From assembly GCA_031257195.1 (NCBI GenBank), contig JAIRPD010000104.1, positions 1-32,139 on the forward strand: a stretch of 32,139 nt of DNA, in the 5' to 3' direction. Positions 24,883 through 31,922 of this stretch are shown here, one piece after another (position 1 is the first letter of the stretch; each line of letters begins with the position of its first letter). The notes below the pieces were generated by a model. That model saw only the letters and a list, made by a program, of their open reading frames with translations. It had not been told where the DNA came from and searched no databases. Made by a program: the position numbers and the translations under genes. The stretch comes from Treponema sp. (lineage in GTDB: Bacteria; Spirochaetota; Spirochaetia; Treponematales; Breznakiellaceae).

Positions 24883-26598
24883 CTATACCGCGGTACGCAG
24901 GTACGCCTTTACGTCGTCCTCCGTCGCCAGGGAAACGGCCTTTTCGGCTATTTCCCGGCAGCGGCTCATGTCCAGGCTCCGGATTTGGGCTATGGTTTGG
25001 GGAAGCGCCGAGGCGGTAACGCTGAGTTCCTTTACCCCCAGCCCGATAAGCACGGGGATCGCCTGGGGATTGCCGCCCAGTTCCCCGCAGACCCCCGCCC
25101 ATTTTCCGTTTTTTTCCGCCGCCCTGGCCGTCATCGCGATGGCCCTGAACACGGCGGGGCTGAAGGTCCGGTAATAGGAGCTTATCTCCTCGTTCCCCCG
25201 GTCTACCGATAATACATACTGGGTAAGGTCATTGGTTCCCATGCTGACAAAACTCGCCTCCCGGGTAAGCTCGTCGGCAAGGAACGCCGCGGCGGGGGTT
25301 TCCACCATCACCCCCAGGGGGGGAATTTTATGTTCCACACCCTTTGCCGCGAGTTTCGCCGCGGCCTTTTCAACAAGTTCCCGGGCCTGCCGGAATTCCA
25401 GCACCGACGACACCATGGGAAACATTACCCGGATGTCTCCGTGGACGGCGGCGCGGAGCAGGGCGCGAAGCTGGGTAAGAAAAAGCTCCTCGTGTTTCAG
25501 GCAAAGCCTGATTCCCCGCAGCCCCAGAAAGGGGTTTTCCTCTTTGGGGAGATTCAGGGCCTTTACTTCCTTATCCCCCCCTATGTCCAGGGTCCTGATG
25601 ATCAACATACCCCCCGCGAGTTTTTTCGCGGCCTCCGCGTAAACCTGGTACTGTTCCTCCTCCTGGGGAAGACCGCCCCCCAAAAAGAGGAATTCCGTTC
25701 GGAACAGGCCCACGCTTTTCGCGCCAAAACCCTGGGCGGTAACCAGGTCCTCCACCGAGCCGATATTGGCCGAAAGGGTAATCGCATGACCATCTTTGGT
25801 AACGCTTTCCAGGTCTTTCATTTTTAAAAGTTCTTCCCGCCGCCGCCGGTAGTCCTCCTCCAGCGCCGCAAGCTTTTTTTGTTCCTCCCCATCGGGATTT
25901 ACATACACCACGGCTTTTTCATAATCCCGTACATCCAGGACAACCGTATCGTCCTTGACGATGTGCCCCATTACGCCGGGAGTTCCCACGGCGGCTGGCA
26001 GGGACAGGCTTTTCGCAAGGATCGCCACATGAGAGGTAAGCCCGCCTTTTTCCGTGACAAAGCCGCGGACATTTTTCCTGTCCATCATCGCCGTATCCGA
26101 CGGGAAAAGCTCCTCGGCGATGACAACACTTTCAGGCGGGAGGACCGAGAGCGTTACATCCTCCTTGCCCAGCAGAATTCTGAGTACCCGCTTACAGACA
26201 TCGTTCAAGTCGGCGAGGCGCTGGGCGTTGTAGGAATTGTCTTCCATCTCGGAAAACAGGAGGGCGTACATTTTGTACACCTCCTCGACGGCGGTTTCCG
26301 CCCGGCGGGGGCTTTCGTCAATCTTGTCTTCAATTTCCCGCCTGAAGTCGTCATCCTCAAGGATCGTCATCTGGGCGCGAAAGATATGGCCGTATTCCTC
26401 GCCCATGCTGCCGGAAAGGGAATCTTTAATCCGGTCAAGCTCCTCAAAAGCCAGGCCGAAGGCCCGGTTAAGCCGTTTTTTTTCCTCCCCCGGCGCCTCT
26501 ATCCGCGAAGGATCATAGCTTAGATCCGGGGCTTTAAAGATATAGGCTTTGCCCGAACAGACGCCGGGCGAAGCGGTTAGACCCGGAAATGTTTTCAT
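24883..26598 (-). CDS. ptsI: PTS Enzyme I, copy 2 (galactitol-type module)
   Basis: Second phosphoenolpyruvate-protein phosphotransferase, 571 residues and complete. Phospho-acceptor His190 lies in EKGGLTSHVAILAK. PEP-site segments are SVGLFRTEFLFL, IIRTLDIGGDKEV, RVMFPMVSS and MGTNDLTQYVLSVDRG. The active-site cysteine is in AGVCGELGGNP. It starts four bases inside the end of the IIA gene (ATGA overlap), so the two are translationally coupled. Having its own IIA directly upstream and its own HPr one transcript unit away makes this Enzyme I dedicated to the galactitol-type permease, in parallel with the copy at 17930-19654. Confidence 0.95.
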   Translation of the reverse strand: MKTFPGLTASPGVCSGKAYIFKAPDLSYDPSRIEAPGEEKKRLNRAFGLAFEELDRIKDSLSGSMGEEYGHIFRAQMTILEDDDFRREIEDKIDESPRRAETAVEEVYKMYALLFSEMEDNSYNAQRLADLNDVCKRVLRILLGKEDVTLSVLPPESVVIAEELFPSDTAMMDRKNVRGFVTEKGGLTSHVAILAKSLSLPAAVGTPGVMGHIVKDDTVVLDVRDYEKAVVYVNPDGEEQKKLAALEEDYRRRREELLKMKDLESVTKDGHAITLSANIGSVEDLVTAQGFGAKSVGLFRTEFLFLGGGLPQEEEQYQVYAEAAKKLAGGMLIIRTLDIGGDKEVKALNLPKEENPFLGLRGIRLCLKHEELFLTQLRALLRAAVHGDIRVMFPMVSSVLEFRQARELVEKAAAKLAAKGVEHKIPPLGVMVETPAAAFLADELTREASFVSMGTNDLTQYVLSVDRGNEEISSYYRTFSPAVFRAIAMTARAAEKNGKWAGVCGELGGNPQAIPVLIGLGVKELSVTASALPQTIAQIRSLDMSRCREIAEKAVSLATEDDVKAYLRTAV

Positions 26599-27086
26599 CC
26601 CGCTTCCTTATCCTTGAGCTGGGCGCCTATGGCGTTATACAGAACGCTGTGGATTTCCTTCCCCGATGGGGCTTTAAGCACGGCGTCCAGTACCGCGTTA
26701 TTCGAATACGCGGTAATCAGCACCTCCAGCATTGTTCCAATTTGTTTCTTTTCCGCGAGGGCAAACATGGAAATAAGCTGAACCGGGATTTTCTGATCGG
26801 GCTCGCCCATGGAGGAAAATTCCAGGGGCTTTTCAAGCCGGGCAAAGAGAATGACCGATTTGTTCACATGCTCAGAATCGCAATGGGGGATGGCGATTTT
26901 GTGGCCCTCCATGGGAAGCCCCGACGGATACAGCCGTTCCCGCTCCAAAATCGCCGCGGAAAAGCTGTCCTTCACATACCCCTTTGAAAGCAAAACCTGA
27001 CACATCGCGGAAAGCGCCTCTTCTTTGGTCGAAGCTTTGAGATTTTCAATAATACAGTCTTCCTTAAGAACATCTTCAATTACCAT
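26595..27086 (-). CDS. gatA: PTS galactitol-type IIA component
   Basis: EIIA of the fructose/mannitol type-2 fold, closest in motif to galactitol GatA. The phospho-acceptor His68 lies in GHKIAIPHCDSEHVNKSVI (E. coli GatA has AIAIPHCEAIHAKSSAI). Upstream, KGYVKDSFSAAILERERLYPSGLPME is the standard EIIA-2 region. Length is 163 residues. ATG 27086 has GGGAG six bases before it, and a near-consensus promoter lies at 27156-27185. A frame extension to 27185 runs through the promoter and is not coding. It overlaps Enzyme I copy 2 by four bases. It presumably receives phosphate from the HPr encoded just upstream and feeds the IIB at 30280-30564. Confidence 0.92.
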   Translation of the reverse strand: MVIEDVLKEDCIIENLKASTKEEALSAMCQVLLSKGYVKDSFSAAILERERLYPSGLPMEGHKIAIPHCDSEHVNKSVILFARLEKPLEFSSMGEPDQKIPVQLISMFALAEKKQIGTMLEVLITAYSNNAVLDAVLKAPSGKEIHSVLYNAIGAQLKDKEAG

Positions 27087-27100
27087 ACAAACTCCCGTAG

Positions 27101-27144
27101 TTTCAGAACCGCTGAAATTCCCGCCCCTTTTGAACAGCGGCGGG
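27101..27144 (-). promoter_or_regulatory. Two dyads in the leader of the IIA-Enzyme I transcript
   Basis: TTTCAG-AACCG-CTGAAA (27101-27117) and CCCGCC (27120-27125) paired with GGCGGG (27139-27144) lie between the predicted transcription start (about 27149) and the ribosome-binding site. They may be operators or leader hairpins. Confidence 0.4.
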
Positions 27145-27155
27145 TTTAGAAATTG

Positions 27156-27185
27156 ATTATCACCCCCCCGCGCCGGCTTTGTCAA
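27156..27185 (-). promoter_or_regulatory. Near-consensus promoter for gatA-ptsI
   Basis: TTGACA (27180-27185), an 18-base spacer, and GATAAT (27156-27161) on the minus strand. Five of six -10 bases match consensus. It starts only 20 bases after the HPr stop codon, so IIA and Enzyme I can be transcribed apart from the permease operon. Confidence 0.75.
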
Positions 27186-27204
27186 GTAAAATTTACAAAC
27201 CAGG

Positions 27205-27492
27205 TTAAATCTGTACTTTAGGGTTTACCGTGGTAAAGTCCGACTCAACCAGGACCCGCAAATCCTCAAGGGCGGCGTCTTCGTCCGGCCCATCGGCGGA
27301 AATGGTTATTTCATCGTTCTCACAGACATTAAGCAGAATAACCTTGAGGATGGTTTTCGCGTTCGCCTGCTTGCCGCCCTTGCCGACTTCTATATTGGTA
27401 GTGTCGTAGAGCTTCGCCGTTCTAACAAAAAGATCGGCGGGCCTTGAATGCAGCCCTGTCTCATTTTTTACGGTGATGGTAAGAGTTTTCAT
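27205..27492 (-). CDS. HPr phosphocarrier protein, copy 2 (galactitol-type module)
   Basis: HPr of 95 residues with active-site His15 in NETGLHSRPADLFV. The regulatory position normally occupied by Ser46 in NAKS(I) reads NAKTILKVILL, so a threonine (residue 47) replaces the serine that HPr kinase would phosphorylate. This suggests loss or change of catabolite-repression signalling for this copy, similar to HPr-like domains dedicated to one transport system. GGAGG precedes ATG 27492, 17 bases after the aldolase stop. It is last in the galactitol-type operon. Confidence 0.92.
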   Translation of the reverse strand: MKTLTITVKNETGLHSRPADLFVRTAKLYDTTNIEVGKGGKQANAKTILKVILLNVCENDEITISADGPDEDAALEDLRVLVESDFTTVNPKVQI

Positions 27493-27509
27493 GTTTCCTC
27501 CATATGTTT

Positions 27510-28193
27510 TCAGCGGGCGGTCTTGGTAAGACCCTCCGGCATCGCGGTCTTGCCCTGCCCATAGTAACGAAAAATTTCCACAGCCTGTTTTACCTGAGTT
27601 GGCGTTAAACAGGCGACCTTATCGCTCATGGAATGGGCGTACACAAAGGTCTTGGCCGCCTCTTCCAAATAAACGCAGGAATACAGCGCCTCCTTCAGGC
27701 TTGTACCCAAAGCCATAACCCCGTGGCATTTAAGAATAACCGCCAGGGTATCTCCGCAGTTTTCCACCGTTTGCACGCCCATATCAAGACTTGCCGCGGA
27801 AGAAAAGGGACACACCTTTACCGGTCCCTTGGCGGCGTTCGGCAGGGTGGTTACAATGCAGGGCAGTTCATCGGCAACCAGACCCACGGCGGTCGCGTAG
27901 GGCTGGTGCGTATGAATTACCGCGTTGATATGGGGCATCTTGTTAAAGATATACAAAAGCGCCTCGGTATCCACGGAAGGGGATCTTTCCCCCTCAATGA
28001 CATCCCCGCCGCCCGTCATAACAAGCACGTCAGCGGGAACCATGTCTTCATAAATCATGCCGGACGGGGTTACCAGAAATTCCCCCGTGGGCATCCTCAC
28101 GCTTACGTTTCCACCGGAAAGGGCTATTAAACCATAACGGTCCAGCTTCATTCCCGCCCGTCTGACTTCCTCCCGTTCCTTCTCAAACTTCAT
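27510..28193 (-). CDS. Class II aldolase/epimerase (fuculose-phosphate aldolase family)
   Basis: Zinc-dependent aldolase family that includes L-fuculose-1-phosphate aldolase and L-ribulose-5-phosphate 4-epimerase. Seen in the 227 residues: GLIALSGGNVSVRM at the phosphate site, VTPSGM, SVDTEALLY with the catalytic glutamate, INAVIHTHQPYATA with two zinc histidines, and LAVILKCHGVMALG with the third. It probably cleaves or epimerises the ketose phosphate produced from the imported polyol; dihydroxyacetone phosphate plus an aldehyde would be the expected products. Exact substrate is unknown. ATG 28193 has GGAGGAGG seven bases upstream and overlaps the preceding gene by 11 bases, so it is in the galactitol-type operon. 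Confidence 0.88.
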   Translation of the reverse strand: MKFEKEREEVRRAGMKLDRYGLIALSGGNVSVRMPTGEFLVTPSGMIYEDMVPADVLVMTGGGDVIEGERSPSVDTEALLYIFNKMPHINAVIHTHQPYATAVGLVADELPCIVTTLPNAAKGPVKVCPFSSAASLDMGVQTVENCGDTLAVILKCHGVMALGTSLKEALYSCVYLEEAAKTFVYAHSMSDKVACLTPTQVKQAVEIFRYYGQGKTAMPEGLTKTAR

Positions 28194-28740
28194 TACCGGC
28201 CTCCTCCGCCACCATGGTTTTTCGCTGGGGTAAATTCCAGGGCAGAACCGGTGTTTTATCCACATCGGGCCGCGTGGAATCCCACGCCCGGGCCTTAAGA
28301 CTATCCGGGTGCGTCTTGTATTCCAGCTTTAGCAAAAATAAAAATAATTCATCTGAATCATTGAATTCGCGGGTGTGTATCCAGAACCGTCCCCGAAAAA
28401 GATTATGATTGTTAACGCGTAAAAATATTTTGCCGGAACCGCGAAAATCTTTCGCCAGAAAAGTCGTAATATCATCGAAAAAATAGGTGTCCGTTTTTCC
28501 GAAAGACTCAAAAGAAATCCCATCCTCTTCCAGAATTATCCGGCGCGGATTGGAACGGGAAATAAACGTGTTCCATACCGTATACCCGGCGGCCAGGGCG
28601 GTAACAGCGAAAAAACCGCGGACGGCGGCGTTAAAGGCGATCATCCACAGGCTAAAGACAAAGATCGCCGCGCAGAAAACCGCGACAAGAATAATCCGCG
28701 TAAAATAGCTTTTAGGATCGTATATGTATTCTTTCTTCAC
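28183..28740 (-). CDS. Small membrane protein of unknown function in the PTS operon
   Basis: A 185-residue protein, GTG start at 28740 with GGAATAG upstream. Two hydrophobic helices (IILVAVFCAAIFVFSLWMIA and GFFAVTALAAGYTVW) form an N-terminal hairpin. They are followed by a soluble ~120-residue domain beginning RRIILEEDGISFESFGKTDTYFFDDITTF. That layout, two helices then a beta-rich segment starting with a short turn and DDI, resembles bacterial PH-like/YcxB-type domains. This is a structural guess; no catalytic motif is visible. It sits between gatC and the aldolase, overlapping the aldolase by 11 bases, so it is co-translated with sugar-catabolic genes. Its role there is unexplained. Confidence 0.7.
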   Translation of the reverse strand: MKKEYIYDPKSYFTRIILVAVFCAAIFVFSLWMIAFNAAVRGFFAVTALAAGYTVWNTFISRSNPRRIILEEDGISFESFGKTDTYFFDDITTFLAKDFRGSGKIFLRVNNHNLFRGRFWIHTREFNDSDELFLFLLKLEYKTHPDSLKARAWDSTRPDVDKTPVLPWNLPQRKTMVAEEAGNEV

Positions 28741-28756
28741 GCGCTATTCCAGATTT

Positions 28757-28796
28757 AAGGCGTTCGCCATTCTCATACGGAAATGGCGAACGCCTT
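28757..28796 (-). other. 15-bp perfect inverted repeat between gatC and the membrane protein gene
   Basis: AAGGCGTTCGCCATT (28757-28771) and AATGGCGAACGCCTT (28782-28796) form a perfect 15-bp stem with a 10-base loop. No T-run follows on the minus strand. Nearby are GCTTTAAAGC (28831-28840) and CCGTT-TTTTT-AACGG close to the gatC stop. It likely forms an mRNA structure that protects the upstream permease message or partly terminates transcription. Confidence 0.6.
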
Positions 28797-28864
28797 CATG
28801 TAAACTCTGAAAAACAAGGGTAAAAGCTCCGCTTTAAAGCTTAAACCGCCGTTTTTTTAACGGA

Positions 28865-30223
28865 TCAAGCCGCTTTGACAGCCTTCGCTTCCTTGATAAT
28901 CCTCATCCGGTTGATAACCGCGAGGCCGGCGGCAATGACCGCTACAATGCCGGTCCCGATATAGCCAAAGTTATGGAGCCGGAAAATCGCCCAAGTTAAG
29001 GGGTTGGCCCCATCGCAGATACTGGAAATCTGATCCGCCCCTTCGGGAATCGCGAAACTGGCCCTTCTGGCCGCCTCGGTAATAAAGGGCGCCAGATCGG
29101 TGGCGATCCACAGACCCACAAGAAGGGTTACGAAACCGATAATCAACGCCCGGAAACCGTTATTCTTTACCACCGGGATAATCAGAACGAACATCCAGGG
29201 AATAACCGCCAGATCGGCGAAGGGAAGCACCTTGTTACCCGGCAGAACAACGGCGATAAACACCGTAAGGGGAACCAGCACCAGGGATACCGCCAAAGTG
29301 GTGGGATGACCAACGCCGATGGCCGAATCCAGTCCGATGTAAATCTTGCCGCGGCTCTTGAAACGCTTGGAAATGAACTCGGAAGCCGCGTCGGAAATGG
29401 GAATAAGCCCCTCCATCAGCAGGGCGGCCATCTTGGGGATCAACACCAGAACGGCCCCCAGGGTAATACCAAGCCCCAGAACGCCCGAGACATCCTTGCC
29501 GGCGACAATTCCAATGATGATACCCATGACCGTACCCACCAAAATAGGTTCGCCGAATACGCCAAACCGTTTTTGCATTTTGGTCATGTCAAATTCGATC
29601 TTGTTAAGGCCGGGAATCATGTCAATGATTTTGTTGAGAACGATGGCGCCCGGCACAAAGGCGGTCGTAAAACCGTGGGGCAGAGATATACCCGGCAGAT
29701 CGTTATACTTCTCCAGTCCGGGAGCGGTATAGTCGCCCAGCACCAGAACGATTATTTCGTTAAGTACCGCGGCGGCGATGCCAAGGCCCTCGTTCTGGGT
29801 AAGGATAGCCACCAGCGCGCCGGTAAAGGCAAAGTGCCAGTAGTCCCAGATGTCAATGTCGATGGTCTGGGTAGTATTGAGCAGAAGACAGATGATATTG
29901 ACCACCAGACACACCGGAATAATGACCGCCCCTACCCTGGAGGCAAAGGCGATGGCCGCCGCGGCGGGCCAGCCCACGTCAATAATCGACAGGGTAAGGC
30001 CGAAACGCTCAGACATTTGCTGAACCGCGGGCCCCAGATTACTCCCCATCATGCCAATCACCAGGTTAAGACCGATAAACCCCACGCCAACCGTCAATCC
30101 GGCCCGCAACGCCCTTCCGCCGCCCGCCTTGAGCACTATCCCAAAGATAAACAGAATGATGGGCATTACCACCGAAGGGCCAAGACCTTGAATGAACGAA
30201 AAAACCTTCAAAACTCCTTCCAT
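28865..30223 (-). CDS. gatC: PTS galactitol-type IIC permease
   Basis: Membrane channel of the galactitol PTS family, 452 residues (E. coli GatC 451), with about ten hydrophobic helices. Recognisable segments include FIQGLGPSVVMPIILFIFGI, RAGLTVGVGFIGLNLVIG, GWPAAAAIAFASRVG, NTTQTIDIDIWDYWHFAFTG, and GLDSAIGVGHPTTLA. It transports and phosphorylates a polyol together with IIA and IIB. GGAGG precedes ATG 30223. It follows IIB by 56 bases. The preferred polyol could be galactitol, a pentitol or another hexitol, because the family has several specificities. Confidence 0.93.
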   Translation of the reverse strand: MEGVLKVFSFIQGLGPSVVMPIILFIFGIVLKAGGGRALRAGLTVGVGFIGLNLVIGMMGSNLGPAVQQMSERFGLTLSIIDVGWPAAAAIAFASRVGAVIIPVCLVVNIICLLLNTTQTIDIDIWDYWHFAFTGALVAILTQNEGLGIAAAVLNEIIVLVLGDYTAPGLEKYNDLPGISLPHGFTTAFVPGAIVLNKIIDMIPGLNKIEFDMTKMQKRFGVFGEPILVGTVMGIIIGIVAGKDVSGVLGLGITLGAVLVLIPKMAALLMEGLIPISDAASEFISKRFKSRGKIYIGLDSAIGVGHPTTLAVSLVLVPLTVFIAVVLPGNKVLPFADLAVIPWMFVLIIPVVKNNGFRALIIGFVTLLVGLWIATDLAPFITEAARRASFAIPEGADQISSICDGANPLTWAIFRLHNFGYIGTGIVAVIAAGLAVINRMRIIKEAKAVKAA

Positions 30224-30249
30224 TTGCTAAGTACCTCCAAAAAAATTAG

Positions 30250-30270
30250 CCTTCCTTAAATACAGGAAGG
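30250..30270 (-). promoter_or_regulatory. Attenuator-like hairpin between gatB and gatC
   Basis: CCTTCC-TTAAATACA-GGAAGG is a perfect 6-bp stem, followed on the minus strand by CTAATTTTTTT and then the gatC Shine-Dalgarno GGAGG. The stem plus T-run resembles an intrinsic terminator, and its CCTTCC arm could also mask the GGAGG. Confidence 0.5.
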
Positions 30271-30279
30271 ACATGGATT

Positions 30280-30564
30280 CTATTTTTCCATTTGCTCCAT
30301 GATTTTCTCGATTACCGGCTCCATGCCAATACCCGTTAAAAAAGAAACCCCCGGAATTACCGGACATTTGGCGTCAGGAGAAACATAGGTTGTGGCGATA
30401 CAGAAATCGTAGTTTACGGAATTCGCCACCACCTCCGCGACTTTGAACTGGGTGATTTTGTACTTTCCCTCGTAGCCCCGCTCATTTAAGATATTTGTCA
30501 GTTTCATTTTCACCGCCGTGGAAGTTACGATACCCGACCCGCAAGCAAGCATAATTTGCTTCAT
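30280..30564 (-). CDS. gatB: PTS galactitol-type IIB component
   Basis: Cytoplasmic IIB protein, 94 residues, carrying the phospho-cysteine Cys8 in IMLACGSGIVTSTAV, the galactitol/lactose-like IIB signature. Downstream segments (KITQFKVAEVVANSVNYDFCIATTYV and FLTGIGMEPVIEKIMEQM) match GatB. ATG 30564 is preceded by GGAAGGAG and a consensus promoter. It is the first gene of the galactitol-type operon. In enteric operons the order is gatA-gatB-gatC, while here gatA is in a separate unit with Enzyme I. Confidence 0.94.
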   Translation of the reverse strand: MKQIMLACGSGIVTSTAVKMKLTNILNERGYEGKYKITQFKVAEVVANSVNYDFCIATTYVSPDAKCPVIPGVSFLTGIGMEPVIEKIMEQMEK

Positions 30565-30616
30565 CTCTGACTCCTTCCTGATAGAAAATCTATGCCTGGA
30601 TTCTTACCAGATGGAT

Positions 30617-30665
30617 AGTATACATCCCATGTAACGGCTTGTCAAATAAAATTTTCGAAAATTTT
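30617..30665 (-). promoter_or_regulatory. Consensus promoter with 18-bp palindromic UP element, galactitol-type operon
   Basis: TTGACA (30640-30645), a 17-base spacer, and TATACT (30617-30622) on the minus strand. Directly upstream lies the perfect 18-bp palindrome AAAATTTTCGAAAATTTT (30648-30665), which can serve as an UP element and as a regulator site. Confidence 0.75.
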
Positions 30666-30733
30666 TAAGACCCCGGGGGAAATACGCCCAAATATGACCT
30701 AACACGCGTATAGTTATTAAGAGAAAAATATGA

Positions 30734-31645
30734 TCATTTTCGGGAAGCCCTATAAACAGAAAAGGCTTCTTTCATCCCCTCGGCAAAGCCGGTATAGCTC
30801 AAACCCAGTTCCCTTCGCGCCTTTGTTCCATCAAATAATTCATTTTGTTCCAGGGGAAACGGCAGGGGAATGTTCCGCTCGTACACTTCCTCCACTGTCA
30901 GTTCCTGAATCGGAAAGGCCTGGCCGCCCGCCAGCGAGAACAATACCTCCAGTAAACGGCGGTAATTCACCCGTTCCGGACCGGCCAGATTGTACGAACG
31001 GTTATAAGAGGCGGAATTCCCCGCCGCCGCCATAATCGCCCGCGCCACATCCCTGACATACACAAAACTGAATTCCGCCGCCGAACCGGCCGGGTGGGGG
31101 ATGGGATCGCCGGAAAGCAGCAGGTTAAAATAAAACGATTCCCGGGGGGCATAGTTAAAAGGCCCAAAAACAAAACAGGGGCGAAATATCGTATAGGGCA
31201 GAGCGGATGCGGCGCGGACATCCTGGATTTCTTTTTCCAGAAGCGCTTTTTTGTACGCGTACGCTTCCACCGGGTTTTGGGGAGATTCTTTGACAAGCGG
31301 ATATTCTTCCGTTCTTGGTTCCCGCGACGGGGCAAACACGGCGCAGCTGCTAATCTCAATGTAGTGTTTAACCTTACCGCCCAGCAAAGAAAGTATTTCT
31401 TTGCCGTCGCCCGGTTCATAGGCGCAGAAATCGACAAGGGCGTCATAAGGCGCCTCCCGCTCAAACGCCCCGCGAATCGCCGGGTCATGGCGGTCAAAGA
31501 CGTATTCACGGATGGACGGCCTTTTCAGGGGGAATCGTCCCCGGTTAATAACGGACAACTCAAATTGTCCCGTTTTATCCGCCATTATGGAAAACACCCT
31601 GCCTATAAAGTAAGAACCGCCCAAAACCAAAACCCTCTTTTTTAT
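30734..31645 (-). CDS. NAD-dependent epimerase/dehydratase (extended SDR), apparent ATA start
   Basis: Rossmann-fold oxidoreductase of ~303 residues. The nucleotide-binding motif is VLVLGGSYFIGR, YAYKK is the Tyr-x3-Lys pair (EAYAYKKALLEKEI), ISSCAVF is the serine region, and FRPCFVFGPFNYAPRESF and SFVYVRDVARAI are extended-SDR motifs. The substrate could be a nucleotide sugar, but the family is broad. The first conventional start (TTG 31630) would remove residues KKRVL of the first beta strand. In frame, ATA at 31645 gives (M)KKRVLVLGGSYFIGR, and its ATA overlaps the TAA of the upstream gene as ATAA, the same geometry as the common ATGA coupling overlap. No terminator is evident after its stop. 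Confidence 0.85.
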   Translation of the reverse strand: MKKRVLVLGGSYFIGRVFSIMADKTGQFELSVINRGRFPLKRPSIREYVFDRHDPAIRGAFEREAPYDALVDFCAYEPGDGKEILSLLGGKVKHYIEISSCAVFAPSREPRTEEYPLVKESPQNPVEAYAYKKALLEKEIQDVRAASALPYTIFRPCFVFGPFNYAPRESFYFNLLLSGDPIPHPAGSAAEFSFVYVRDVARAIMAAAGNSASYNRSYNLAGPERVNYRRLLEVLFSLAGGQAFPIQELTVEEVYERNIPLPFPLEQNELFDGTKARRELGLSYTGFAEGMKEAFSVYRASRK

Positions 31646-31890
31646 ACGCTCCCCCGGTCCGCGGTGTGACTTTCGGCTTCATCAAGTGAGGCAAAGCCGT
31701 ATTTTTTCACGGTGTTTTCCAGAATCACGCGGGAGATATTTTCACCCCGCCGCTCCAGATCGTCCAGATATTGCTCATACAAACGCAGCGTTTTTTCCGA
31801 ATAGGTTGCCAGTTCTCCCAGCAAATAGGTTTTCACAGAAGCGAAAAAATCTGATTCCTCACCTTGAAACGGCTCATTACGGAGAACCAT
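31642..31890 (-). CDS. Small protein of unknown function upstream of the epimerase gene
   Basis: An 82-residue acidic, helical-looking protein (ATG 31890; a TTG at 31896 is also possible). It has no motif I recognise. YSEKTLRLYEQYLDDLERRGENISRVILENTVKKYGF suggests two or three helices. No good ribosome-binding site is seen. It ends with a TAA that overlaps the start of the epimerase gene, so the two are probably co-translated. It is divergent from the PBECR-like gene 33 bases away. Confidence 0.55.
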   Translation of the reverse strand: MVLRNEPFQGEESDFFASVKTYLLGELATYSEKTLRLYEQYLDDLERRGENISRVILENTVKKYGFASLDEAESHTADRGSV

Positions 31891-31922
31891 ACGCAAAGTC
31901 CGAAACCGGATAATAATGGAAT

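Noticed and set aside
29306-30259. 317-codon plus-strand frame opposite gatC
   Set aside because: The minus-strand frame is a clear multi-helix permease; the antisense is His/Asn/Gln-rich and has no family match.
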